From an uncultured bacterium (lineage in GTDB: Bacteria > Cyanobacteriota > Vampirovibrionia > Gastranaerophilales > Gastranaerophilaceae), in assembly GCA_902475545.1 (NCBI GenBank), contig CABRZP010000006.1, positions 1 through 64,000 of the forward strand: 64,000 bases of DNA, read 5' to 3'. The first letter of the stretch is position 1; each line of letters begins with the position of its first letter. Shown here in pieces: positions 50,682 through 58,879 of the stretch. The notes below the pieces were generated by a model. That model was not told where the DNA came from, did no database searches, and saw only the letters and a list, made by a program, of their open reading frames with translations. The translations under genes were made by a program, and so were the position numbers.

Positions 50682-52502
50682 CTATCTTTTACAAAAGTCT
50701 TCTTCTTTGTCTATTTTACCGTTAAAATTATTATCAACTCCATCGGAGCAAGAACCTATTGAATCAGGTCCTTCAGCTTTAGGGTTAAATTTTAAATATT
50801 TATTAGGAATTATTTGCCATAAGTATAGGAAAAAGTTTTTGTATGATTTTGCAAATTGTGGATTATGAATTACGAGTAAATTTTCATCATTTTTGTTTTC
50901 TCCGCTATTTGAAAAATTCATAGATCCAAGAATTAGATATTCATCGTCAATTATCATTGTTTTTGAATGCATTTTTCCTGCATAGTTTTCTATTTTTAGA
51001 GGTATTCCGCAGTTTCGCAGAATTGCGTGTTTTGTGTTTCTGCTGTAAACATTATTTGCATCCATTATTATTCGAACATCAATTCCTCTTTTTTTCGCTT
51101 TAATTAATTCATTGGATATATTTGTATGTGTTATTAAAAATGTTGGAATATAAATGTAATTCTTTGAGTTTCTAATTAACTGAACTATACGAACTGACGC
51201 CTTATCTTGAGGTGAAAAATAAACTTCAATTGTAGAATTATCTATTTGAAACTTATTTGAGGTCCCGTTTTTTGATTTTTTGTTATGGAATTTGCCGGAA
51301 ATCATTTGTTCAAATTCTTGAGTATAAAGATTTGCAATATCTGCTGATTCGATTATCGCAATATTGTTAGCATCATATCCGCTTGTACCTGTTGCAGAAA
51401 AATTCATAGAGCCTGTAAAAACTGTTTTTCGGTCAAAGATTATAAATTTATTATGCATAAGCATATTGCTTTGTGTTATTGATTCTGTTTTATCAGAGCG
51501 GGATTCATCGGCTATATTTTTAATAATTTCGTTCCCTTTATAATAAGTTTTTGTACTGTCAAAATTTTCATCATATACAAATCTTATTTTTACATTTCGA
51601 GATTTTGCCGCTTTTAATGCGGAAGTTATAGCCGTAATATCTTCATATCCGTATATTGCAATGTCAATATTTTCTTTTGAATTATTGATTAGGTTTATAA
51701 AAGCTTTACATTCATTTGTAGAACAATGATTGTTTGGTTTTAAAGTTTTTGTGAAGTTAGTATAGTATAATTTTATATTACCATTTGATATGACAAGAGG
51801 CGGTTCTTTTACTGGCGGAATATTAACTATTTCACTGTTTTTATTAACTTTGAATATCTTTTTGGATTTCTCTTCATAGTTATGACAGTATTTGCAGGGA
51901 ATTGCACCCTCAGGAAGCTGTTTTTGCGGAATTAGAACTGTGTCGTGGGCAAGTTTTCCGAACTTACAGTCCAGAGTATGATATTTGTTTGAGTGATGAT
52001 TTAATATAACAAGGTTAAGTTTTTTAGAATTTTTTAAATGTTCTTTAAATTTTTGCGGATTGCCATTTTTCCCTGAGAGTATACCAAAGCCGCTGTTTTT
52101 CAGAAGCGTTTTATATTCAAGACCGTTTATTCTTATTTTTGCATACTGGCATTCGCTTGTTACCCTGCCGGTTGTTTTAATGGTGACTTTCTTATTCTGT
52201 AAGGTGTTTTGTGCAAATTCCTGTGCCAGATATCCAAGATTAATCATATCAATTTTGCTTAATCTCAAGGGTTTTGAATATTTATTATAAAATTCGACTG
52301 ATGGTTCCAGTGAATAACTTTCAATACTATCTATGCAAAAAATCTCATTATTTGATATTGTTTTGTTTTTATCAAGGTCAATTCCAATTTTTGTCGGTGA
52401 AAATACTGTCAAAATCTCTTTTGATTTGCCTGATTCAATTATAAATATTGAAAATGCACTAAACAGTATAAGCAGCAATAATGTTGTAAGAAATTTTTTC
52501 AT
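50682..52502 (-). CDS. Secreted phospholipase D-superfamily nuclease with EF-hand-like loops
   Basis: 606 aa. Signal peptide or anchor at 1-25 (FLTTLLLLILFSAFSIFII). Residues 30-215 include an SNase-like beta segment and the metal-binding element YHTLDCKFGKLAHDT...IPCKYCHN. Two HxKx4D motifs follow: LMHNKFIIFDRK at about 360 and KMHSKTMIIDDEY at about 515, each with GSMNFS, so one active site forms from both. EF-hand-like loops occur near both ends (DLDKNKTISNNE; DNNFNGKIDKEED). Predicted exported DNase or phosphodiesterase. Start abuts the YdjC-like gene stop by one base, so the two are coupled. Confidence 0.85.
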   Translation of the reverse strand: MKKFLTTLLLLILFSAFSIFIIESGKSKEILTVFSPTKIGIDLDKNKTISNNEIFCIDSIESYSLEPSVEFYNKYSKPLRLSKIDMINLGYLAQEFAQNTLQNKKVTIKTTGRVTSECQYAKIRINGLEYKTLLKNSGFGILSGKNGNPQKFKEHLKNSKKLNLVILNHHSNKYHTLDCKFGKLAHDTVLIPQKQLPEGAIPCKYCHNYEEKSKKIFKVNKNSEIVNIPPVKEPPLVISNGNIKLYYTNFTKTLKPNNHCSTNECKAFINLINNSKENIDIAIYGYEDITAITSALKAAKSRNVKIRFVYDENFDSTKTYYKGNEIIKNIADESRSDKTESITQSNMLMHNKFIIFDRKTVFTGSMNFSATGTSGYDANNIAIIESADIANLYTQEFEQMISGKFHNKKSKNGTSNKFQIDNSTIEVYFSPQDKASVRIVQLIRNSKNYIYIPTFLITHTNISNELIKAKKRGIDVRIIMDANNVYSRNTKHAILRNCGIPLKIENYAGKMHSKTMIIDDEYLILGSMNFSNSGENKNDENLLVIHNPQFAKSYKNFFLYLWQIIPNKYLKFNPKAEGPDSIGSCSDGVDNNFNGKIDKEEDFCKR

Positions 52503-53344
52503 TATTCCAGATTCTTGTAATTTGTAATATCAAAACCAAGACGTTTAATAGTGTCTTGAAGCGTTTTATTTTGTGTAATTGAAAATTCTTTTGTATGGCA
52601 ATTCTTAGTTGTATTGTTGTATTTGCAAGGGTGAATAAGAGCTTCTGTTATAGACTCTTCTTCAATTGCTTCCAATCCGTATTTAATTGCATCTGCATCC
52701 ATCATGCCAGTGTAGCCAACACCTATGATAAAATCGTTAGTTTTTAAGCCATATTCGTCAATAGTTTTTTTATTAATTCGTGTAAAGTATCTTAAAAGTG
52801 CAATTTTAATCAGGTTTATCGGATAATTAATGTTAAGATGTTTTTCAAGTTTTGGAATAAAATACAGTTCTTCTTGCTGTGTTCTAACATATTTTATATT
52901 ATATTCTTTTGCAAGTTTGCAGGTTAATTTAAAGATTTCAGGTATTGCGTGAGTATGTACATGTGAGTCTAAGTGGTCAACTTTAGTTTGAGATATCACT
53001 TTTTCTATTTGAGCTCTGAATTCTGCTTCAATTTGTCCTAATAATTCCTTTTTATTTTGATTTAGTATTAAATAACTGTACCCGACATTAAAGTTCTCTT
53101 CATTATCTGTTAATAAAGGACAGTCAGTTAGAGATTTTCCTTCCATTATATTTAGATGCACTGCGATTCCTAAATTTGGGCAATCAGGCAATATATCATG
53201 TACTGCACTTTCAAATGCTTCGCCGTTTGCACAAAGGCTTGCACTGGTAAGAAATCCATTTACATAACCCTCTAAAACAGCTTGATTATGATATTGGGTT
53301 AATCCAAAATCATCAGCATTTAAAATAAACTTCTTATTTATCAT
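52502..53344 (-). CDS. YdjC/ChbG-like carbohydrate deacetylase
   Basis: 280 aa. The metal-binding DD motif is in FILNADDFGLTQYHNQAVLE at about 6-25, the second ligand set in AVHLNIMEGKSL (His) and HLDSHVHTHAIPEIF (His-x-His) at about 126-140. The family removes acetyl groups from N-acetylated sugars (ChbG) or acts in hopanoid synthesis (HpnK). Paired with the downstream PLD-type gene and divergent from a glycosyltransferase, so lipid-sugar metabolism is plausible. Confidence 0.85.
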   Translation of the reverse strand: MINKKFILNADDFGLTQYHNQAVLEGYVNGFLTSASLCANGEAFESAVHDILPDCPNLGIAVHLNIMEGKSLTDCPLLTDNEENFNVGYSYLILNQNKKELLGQIEAEFRAQIEKVISQTKVDHLDSHVHTHAIPEIFKLTCKLAKEYNIKYVRTQQEELYFIPKLEKHLNINYPINLIKIALLRYFTRINKKTIDEYGLKTNDFIIGVGYTGMMDADAIKYGLEAIEEESITEALIHPCKYNNTTKNCHTKEFSITQNKTLQDTIKRLGFDITNYKNLE

Positions 53345-53407
53345 TTACATATCCTTGCATAAAATTTTATAAAATAATATAATCATGATAGTAGAAAGAG
53401 AGAATAA

Positions 53408-54361
53408 ATGCAAACACCGAGATTAGCTGTAATAGTACCATGTTTTAATGAAGAATTATGTGTTGAACAAACTGCAAAAAGGCTTCTTGAAGTTTTGCTC
53501 ATGCTTATCAATAAAGGTAAAATAGCAAATGACAGCTATTTATATTTTATTGATGATGGTTCGACTGATAAAACATGGGATATTATTGAATATTTGCACG
53601 CTCAAACTCCGATGGTAAAAGGCAAGAAATTCATCAGAAATTACGGAAACCAGAAAGCAATTGTTGCAGGTTTGGAAGGTGTTAGAAATATCGGCTGTGA
53701 TTGTGTTGTTTCTATTGATGCGGATTTGCAGCAGGATGAACTTGCTATTGAGCGATTTGTTGATGAATATGTGAAAGGTTTTGATGTAGTTTTAGGAATT
53801 AGAAATAATCGTAAAACAGACGGTTTTATTAAGAAAACTACTGCTGTGATGTTTTATAAATTAATGAATATTTTAGGTGCCAAAATACCGGTTAATCATT
53901 CAGATTATCGTCTTGTAAGTAATAAAGCTTTAGAAGTAATGAAGTTGTATCAGGAAAAAGATTTATTTTTACGTGGATTTTTCTACGAAGTGGGGCTTAA
54001 AACGACTACTATAAACTTTGATGTTAAGCCACGTATGGCAGGTGCATCAAAATTTAATTTTATGTCACTTATGGCTCTTGCTTTAAACGGAATAACTTCT
54101 TTCAGTATTGTTCCTTTACGAATTATAGCAGTTTTAGGTTTTATAATGTTTGTTTTGTCTATAATAGTTGGATTAGAAACAATTTATGAAAAAATTTTTC
54201 TTGGAGATTCTCCAAACGGATACGCAACAATGATTATAATGTTGACCTTTTTTGGTGGCTTGCAAATATTCTGTCTTGGGGTGATTGGGGAGTACGTAGG
54301 TCAAGTTTATCGTGAAGTTAAGTCTCGCCCAAGATATATTACGGATAAAGAGTTAATTTAA
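53408..54361 (+). CDS. Family 2 glycosyltransferase (polyprenyl-phosphate type)
   Basis: 317 aa. GT-A domain: LAVIVPCFNEELCVEQTAKR at about 6-25, IDDGSTDKTWDII, SIDADLQQDEL (metal-binding DxD) and DYRLVS. Two C-terminal membrane helices (IIAVLGFIMFVLSIIVGLET; a second near 285-305) and the tail VYREVKSRPRYI mark the GtrB/ArnC/DPM1 subgroup that adds sugars to polyprenyl phosphate in the inner membrane. RBS is purine-rich (AGAAAGAGAG). Followed by the prepilin leader within 20 nt. Confidence 0.92.
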   Translation: MQTPRLAVIVPCFNEELCVEQTAKRLLEVLLMLINKGKIANDSYLYFIDDGSTDKTWDIIEYLHAQTPMVKGKKFIRNYGNQKAIVAGLEGVRNIGCDCVVSIDADLQQDELAIERFVDEYVKGFDVVLGIRNNRKTDGFIKKTTAVMFYKLMNILGAKIPVNHSDYRLVSNKALEVMKLYQEKDLFLRGFFYEVGLKTTTINFDVKPRMAGASKFNFMSLMALALNGITSFSIVPLRIIAVLGFIMFVLSIIVGLETIYEKIFLGDSPNGYATMIIMLTFFGGLQIFCLGVIGEYVGQVYREVKSRPRYITDKELI

Positions 54362-54379
54362 TTATAGGAGAAGATATAT

Positions 54380-54444
54380 ATGCTAAAAACTAATAATATC
54401 AAGAAAATCGGGGGGGGGGTAACCTATTAAAGCTCAATGGTAGT
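54380..54444 (+). promoter_or_regulatory. Prepilin leader with G10 tract: candidate phase-variable start
   Basis: ATG 54380 has a strong ribosome site (AGGAG at 54365-54369). Its frame reads MLKTNNIKKIGGG, then VTY and stop at 54428, because of ten Gs at 54410-54419. With eleven (or eight) Gs the frame continues NLLKLNGSVFERLA into the prepilin at 54445. The only alternative start is a GTG at 54445 without a ribosome site. So the G-tract length decides between truncated and full-length protein. Confidence 0.75.
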
Positions 54445-55224
54445 GTGTTTGAGCGACTTGCATTTACCCTTGCAGAAGTATTAATTACCTTAGGAATTAT
54501 TGGAGTTGTTGCTGCTCTGACGCTTCCAGGGTTGATTCAGAAATATCAAGAACAAGCTGCAATTTCCAATTTAAAAAAAGCTTATTCTATGCTTTCTCAA
54601 GCATATCGACGTGCAATTGAAGAATATGGTCCTGTTAGTGATTGGTGTACTGATAGTGAAAAGCAAACTCTGGAATGTTCTTATAAATCTTATGATATAT
54701 TGGGGCGGTACATTAAGGGTGATTTAGTTCAAGGTAAGTATAATTATGGAGTTTACAAACGAAGAGATGGTTCTATTTTTACCCAGTTCGGTGAAAAGAA
54801 TCCAAATGCACATTATTCGCAACCAACAATTCCATTTGGACTTCATAATGGCATGTATGTTTGGATAAGTATGAATTCAAGCCCATTAGGATGCTGTACT
54901 GATACGCAAGATACAACCCGTAATCGCTGGGGATGTGAATGTGGTAAACTTCTGGTTGATTTAAATGGTTCTGAATCAAAACCGAATATTGATGGTGTTG
55001 ATTTATTTGGGTTTAAAATTTTTACTGATGGTATTTCTCCTCAAGGAACAAGATATGACAACTACTGGTATCCTTACACCTTTGAGGATCAGTGTGCAGG
55101 TAATCAAATCACAAGTAGTGGGCGTGGAATGTGTACGGCATGGGTATTAGAAAATAATAATCTGGATTATTTAAGATGTCCAAAAGAATTGGGGTGGACA
55201 AAAGCACCATCTTGTTCTAAATAA
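54445..55224 (+). CDS. Type IV prepilin-like/pseudopilin protein
   Basis: 259 aa if read from the GTG at 54445; the natural start is probably ATG 54380 in the other G-tract state. The prepilin motif RLA-FTLAEVLITLGIIGVV at about 4-22 has the conserved Phe/Glu+5 and a hydrophobic helix, processed by prepilin peptidase before Phe. The C-terminal globular part has several Cys pairs (GCCTDT, WGCECGK) likely forming disulfides. It would join a type IV pilus or type II secretion-like fibre. No pilus assembly genes are in the window. Confidence 0.85.
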   Translation: MFERLAFTLAEVLITLGIIGVVAALTLPGLIQKYQEQAAISNLKKAYSMLSQAYRRAIEEYGPVSDWCTDSEKQTLECSYKSYDILGRYIKGDLVQGKYNYGVYKRRDGSIFTQFGEKNPNAHYSQPTIPFGLHNGMYVWISMNSSPLGCCTDTQDTTRNRWGCECGKLLVDLNGSESKPNIDGVDLFGFKIFTDGISPQGTRYDNYWYPYTFEDQCAGNQITSSGRGMCTAWVLENNNLDYLRCPKELGWTKAPSCSK

Positions 55225-55482
55225 AGCCGCACCACTGTCTATCGAATTTTATAAATCCGCTGTCCTTTAATACTTTCTCCTTCAACGAATAAAACACCCG
55301 CAAGGTCAATCTTAGTGCTGCTGGGTTTCCCCCCTGACACGGTTCGATAGTTTACGCCATTTTAAACATTGCTATCAACAATCATATTAAATTTCAACGT
55401 ACCCATAAAGCCCTCACAACAGGCTCTGCACCCCGCATTAGCTTCGAGTCAAGAGTTCGCAACACTCCGTGGAGTACGGCTT
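55224..55482 (-). ncRNA. ffs: Signal recognition particle RNA, large type
   Basis: Minus-strand RNA of about 259 nt. The conserved apical domain is GUGUCAGG-GGG-GAAA-CCC-AGCAGC (55318-55340), the usual CAGG...AGCAGC frame with the common UCC-GGAA-GGA hairpin replaced by GGG-GAAA-CCC. The two ends pair (AAGCCGTAC...CCAC with GTGGTGCGGCTT), closing a long rod, and the length fits a form with an Alu domain. It guides nascent membrane and secreted proteins to the translocon with Ffh. A -10 (TAGTAT) and a -35-like TGGACG lie upstream at about 55490-55520. Confidence 0.85.
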
Positions 55483-55593
55483 AGGTTTATACTATCATAC
55501 TAAAATTTATTCGTCCAGTACTATTTTTATATTGGTAATTTGTCTGATGTTATTTTCTGTTTAAAATTTATCCTATTTCAGAAAGGAGAATAT

Positions 55594-55995
55594 ATGACAG
55601 AAAGATTAGAGTTATATAAATGTGAAACTTGCGGTAATCTTGTTCAAGTTGTACTTCCTGGGGTTGGGGAGTTGGTTTGCTGCGGTAAGCCGATGGAATT
55701 GTTAAAACCGCATGGAATTAATGAGGAACAGGGAATTTCAGAAAAACATGTTCCTGTTCTGGCTGCAACTGATAATAATGGTCATGAAATTCGTGTAGGT
55801 ACGACCTTACATCCTATGACCGAAGATCATTATATTCAATTTATTGAAACAATTTCTAAAGATAAAAATCACTTAGAATTGCAGTACTATGCACCGTTTG
55901 ATCTTCCGATAATGTTATTGAAAGATAAATTGGGTATAGAAAAGGCTCAAGCTTTTTGTAATATTCACGGATTGTGGGAAGGTGAAATGGATTAG
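55594..55995 (+). CDS. dfx: Desulfoferrodoxin (superoxide reductase)
   Basis: Reduces superoxide to peroxide without releasing oxygen, a defence typical of anaerobes. 133 aa from ATG 55594 (AAAGGAG upstream). N-terminal desulforedoxin-like domain: YKCETCGNLVQVV and VCCGKPMELL give four Cys for centre I. Centre II ligands: KHVPVL, LHPMTEDHYIQFIE and CNIHGLW (His4-Cys). The next gene is ferritin, 26 nt on, in one operon: iron-oxygen homeostasis. Confidence 0.95.
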   Translation: MTERLELYKCETCGNLVQVVLPGVGELVCCGKPMELLKPHGINEEQGISEKHVPVLAATDNNGHEIRVGTTLHPMTEDHYIQFIETISKDKNHLELQYYAPFDLPIMLLKDKLGIEKAQAFCNIHGLWEGEMD

Positions 55996-56021
55996 TGTTT
56001 ACTGATTTGAAAGGAGTAGTA

Positions 56022-56528
56022 ATGATTAGTGATAAAATTAAAGAGGTGCTAAATGATCAAATTAACAAGGAATTTTATTCCGCTTATTTATATTTGGCGA
56101 TGTCTGCTTATTTTTCTGAAATTGGTTTGTACGGCTTTTCTAACTGGACTAAAGTACAATCTAGAGAAGAAATTGACCATGGTATGATTTTATTTGAATA
56201 TGTTTTAAATCGAAAATCTCAAATCCGTTTACAGCCTTTAGAAATGCCAACTCTTGAACTAAACGGACCGGAAGGTGTATTTGAGCAAATATATAATCAT
56301 GAGCGTTTAATAACTTCATCAATTGATTGTGTTGCTGATATGTCTGAAAATGAATGTGATCTTGCTACAAGAAACTTTATTGATTGGTACTTAAAGGAAC
56401 AAATAGAAGAAGAAGCTTCTGTGTTACGAATAATTTCAAAACTAAAGGCTTTTGGTGCAGAAAAATCAGCACTTTATCTTATTGATAGAGAATTAGCATC
56501 AAGAGAATACAGTGCTCCATCTTACTAA
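56022..56528 (+). CDS. Ferritin
   Basis: 168 aa from ATG 56022 (GAAAGGAG upstream). Ferroxidase ligands: Glu in NKEFYSAYLYLAMSAYF (about 17), EE and His in SREEIDHGMILFEYVLN (about 49-52), Glu in YNHERLITSSIDCV and Glu in DWYLKEQIEEE (about 127). It stores iron as a 24-mer cage. Length and motifs match FtnA-type, without a heme-binding Met of bacterioferritin that I can identify. Co-transcribed with desulfoferrodoxin. Confidence 0.95.
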   Translation: MISDKIKEVLNDQINKEFYSAYLYLAMSAYFSEIGLYGFSNWTKVQSREEIDHGMILFEYVLNRKSQIRLQPLEMPTLELNGPEGVFEQIYNHERLITSSIDCVADMSENECDLATRNFIDWYLKEQIEEEASVLRIISKLKAFGAEKSALYLIDRELASREYSAPSY

Positions 56529-56594
56529 GCTTGTAGAATATTGCGAATTTGTAAACAATTTGTCTATTTGTATAAGATATTCTATTATATTGCT

Positions 56595-58175
56595 ATGAGT
56601 TTAGGGAAAATTTTATACGTTGATGATGATAAATTGTTGACTTCGACTTTTAGTACATTAATGAAAGTCGAAGGTTTTAAGGATGTTGTTATTTATAACA
56701 ATCCGATAGAGGCGATTGAATATTTAAAAACAGAAACTCCTGATTTAATTATTTCCGATTTTTTGATGCCGGAAATGAATGGTCTGGAGTTTTTGCGTGA
56801 GGCTAAAAAGATTTATCCTGAAGTTAGCATGATTTTGTTGACGGCCTATGCTGATAAGGAAAATGCAATTAAAACAATTAATGAAATTGGAGTATACAAA
56901 TATATTGAAAAACCTTGGGATAACGATGATTTAATCATGAATATTAAAAATGGTATAGAAAGAAGCCATTTACTTGCTGATTTAAGAGAGAAAATCAAAG
57001 AATTAGAAGATGCTAAGAAGCAATTGACTGAATATTCCGAGAATTTGGAACATTTGGTTGCAGAAAGAACAAAAGAGTTATCTTTAGCGAATAAAAAATT
57101 ATCAGGTATTATTAATTACTGTGCTGATGGTATTGTAATAATTGATGCTAAAGGTAATATTGAACAGGTCAATCCTGCTTGCGAAAACATGGTAGGTTTA
57201 TCTGCAGAAACTTTGCAAAAAATGAAAATTCAAGAGATTGCATATTCTGATAATCCAAGGTTAAATAAAGTTCAGAAAAATTCTGTTAAAAATATAATAC
57301 TTGGACTATCTTGCGATAATTCGGAATTCTTGCTAAGAGATTTGTATTTAAGAAATTCCTTGAATAATGAATCAATACCTGTTGAGATAAATTTTGCCTC
57401 TCTCTCTGACGATGAGACTGATGCTGAACGATTTGTCGGGGTTATAAGAAATTATACCCAGCAAAAAGAAACCGAAAGATTAAGGGATGATTTTATTGCA
57501 ACATTGACACATGATTTACGAACTCCTCTTTTAGCTGCAATTCAGACCTTGAGATTTTTCCTTGATGGATCGTTGGGAGAATTAACTGATCAGCAAAAAG
57601 TATTGTTATCGACAATGCTTCAAAGTAATGAAGATTTGTTAGGTCTGGTCAATGCATTGTTAGAAGTTTACCGCTTTGAGAGTGGAAAGCTTAACTTGTG
57701 TAAAACTGTTTTTAGTATTAATGATTTGGTAACTCAGTGTTATGAAGAATTAGAACCGTTGTCGAAAAAGAAAAATATTACATTTAATCTTCATAGTGAT
57801 ATTGATAGTGAGTTATTGATTGATGCAGACAGGGCTGAAATCAAAAGAGTAATTATAAATCTTTGCGGTAATGCATTAAATTATACCAATAAGGATGGCA
57901 TTATTGATATTTTTGTCAAAGCTCAACATGGGGATTTAATATTCTCTGTTGCAGATAATGGCAATGGTATTCCGTCAGAGGATATTCCAAACTTATTTAT
58001 GCGTTTTTCTCAGGGAACAAGTAAAAAACGCTCAACAGGAACAGGTTTGGGATTATATTTGTCCAGACAAATTATAGAAGCACATGGCGGAAAAATTTGG
58101 GTAGAAAGTAAAGTTAATAAAGGTAGTGAATTTTCATTCCTGTTAACAAATGTGGTTGCAAAATCACGAGTATAA
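56595..58175 (+). CDS. Hybrid receiver-PAS-histidine kinase
   Basis: 526 aa from ATG 56595; a TTG at 56541 is upstream but not supported. Receiver 5-118 with phospho-Asp in LIISDFLMPEMNG (about 53), coiled coil 135-175, PAS 178-295 (DGIVIIDAKGNIEQVNPACE), HisKA with phospho-His in ATLTHDLRTPLL (about 310), and HATPase with INLCGNALNYT, VADNGNGIPSED and GTGLGLYLSRQIIEAHGG. No membrane segment: cytosolic. It lies 12 nt upstream of a NarL-type regulator, its likely partner. Signal unknown. Confidence 0.92.
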   Translation: MSLGKILYVDDDKLLTSTFSTLMKVEGFKDVVIYNNPIEAIEYLKTETPDLIISDFLMPEMNGLEFLREAKKIYPEVSMILLTAYADKENAIKTINEIGVYKYIEKPWDNDDLIMNIKNGIERSHLLADLREKIKELEDAKKQLTEYSENLEHLVAERTKELSLANKKLSGIINYCADGIVIIDAKGNIEQVNPACENMVGLSAETLQKMKIQEIAYSDNPRLNKVQKNSVKNIILGLSCDNSEFLLRDLYLRNSLNNESIPVEINFASLSDDETDAERFVGVIRNYTQQKETERLRDDFIATLTHDLRTPLLAAIQTLRFFLDGSLGELTDQQKVLLSTMLQSNEDLLGLVNALLEVYRFESGKLNLCKTVFSINDLVTQCYEELEPLSKKKNITFNLHSDIDSELLIDADRAEIKRVIINLCGNALNYTNKDGIIDIFVKAQHGDLIFSVADNGNGIPSEDIPNLFMRFSQGTSKKRSTGTGLGLYLSRQIIEAHGGKIWVESKVNKGSEFSFLLTNVVAKSRV

Positions 58176-58187
58176 AAGGTGGGGAAG

Positions 58188-58862
58188 ATGTCTAAGTCTA
58201 TAAAAGTTACAATAGTTGAAGATCATGAAATGACAAGGATGGGGCTTTCGTTTGCTTTATCTAATAGTGAATGTATTGAGGTTCTTGGAACTTCATCTGA
58301 TGGTGCAGAAGGAGTTAGTCAGGCTTTAGAATTAAAACCGGATTTGGTTATAATGGATATTGGTCTGCCAACTATTGACGGTATTGAAGCTACCCGCAAA
58401 ATAAAAAATGCAATGCCTGAAATAAAAGTTCTTATGAATACTTCTCGTGATAATGAAGATGATATTTTGGATTCCTTTGCGGCAGGTGCTGATGGATATA
58501 TAACCAAAGGTGTTACCTCTGAACAAACAATTTCAGCAATTAAGGCTGTAAGTGAAGGTGTAGGTTGGCTTGATCCTGCTATTGCCAGAGTTGTTTTATC
58601 AAATATAAGAAAGAATAATCAAACTGAAAACAAACATGGGGAAATTAACTATCAAAAAGGTAAGAATTTGTATGGTTTGACCGAGCGTGAAATGGAAGTT
58701 TTGGCACTTCTTGTTGAAGGGTTAAAAAATCCTCAAATCTCAAAAAAATTGGTTATTACAATTGCTACAACAAAAACTCATGTTCATAACATATTGCAAA
58801 AATTGTATGTGAAAACAAGATCAAAAGCTGTTGCAACTGCGATGAAAGACGGGCTTGTTTAA
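58188..58862 (+). CDS. NarL/FixJ-family response regulator
   Basis: 224 aa from ATG 58188 with AAGGTGGGG upstream. Receiver 5-120 with VEDHEMTRMGLSFAL and phospho-Asp in LVIMDIGLPTIDGIEA (about 56). LuxR-type helix-turn-helix at about 160-222: GLTEREMEVLALLVEGLKNP then ISKKLVITIATTKTHVHNIL and KLYVKTRSKAV. Pair partner of the preceding hybrid kinase; targets unknown. Confidence 0.93.
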   Translation: MSKSIKVTIVEDHEMTRMGLSFALSNSECIEVLGTSSDGAEGVSQALELKPDLVIMDIGLPTIDGIEATRKIKNAMPEIKVLMNTSRDNEDDILDSFAAGADGYITKGVTSEQTISAIKAVSEGVGWLDPAIARVVLSNIRKNNQTENKHGEINYQKGKNLYGLTEREMEVLALLVEGLKNPQISKKLVITIATTKTHVHNILQKLYVKTRSKAVATAMKDGLV

Positions 58863-58879
58863 ATTAAGGTTTGTGAAAT

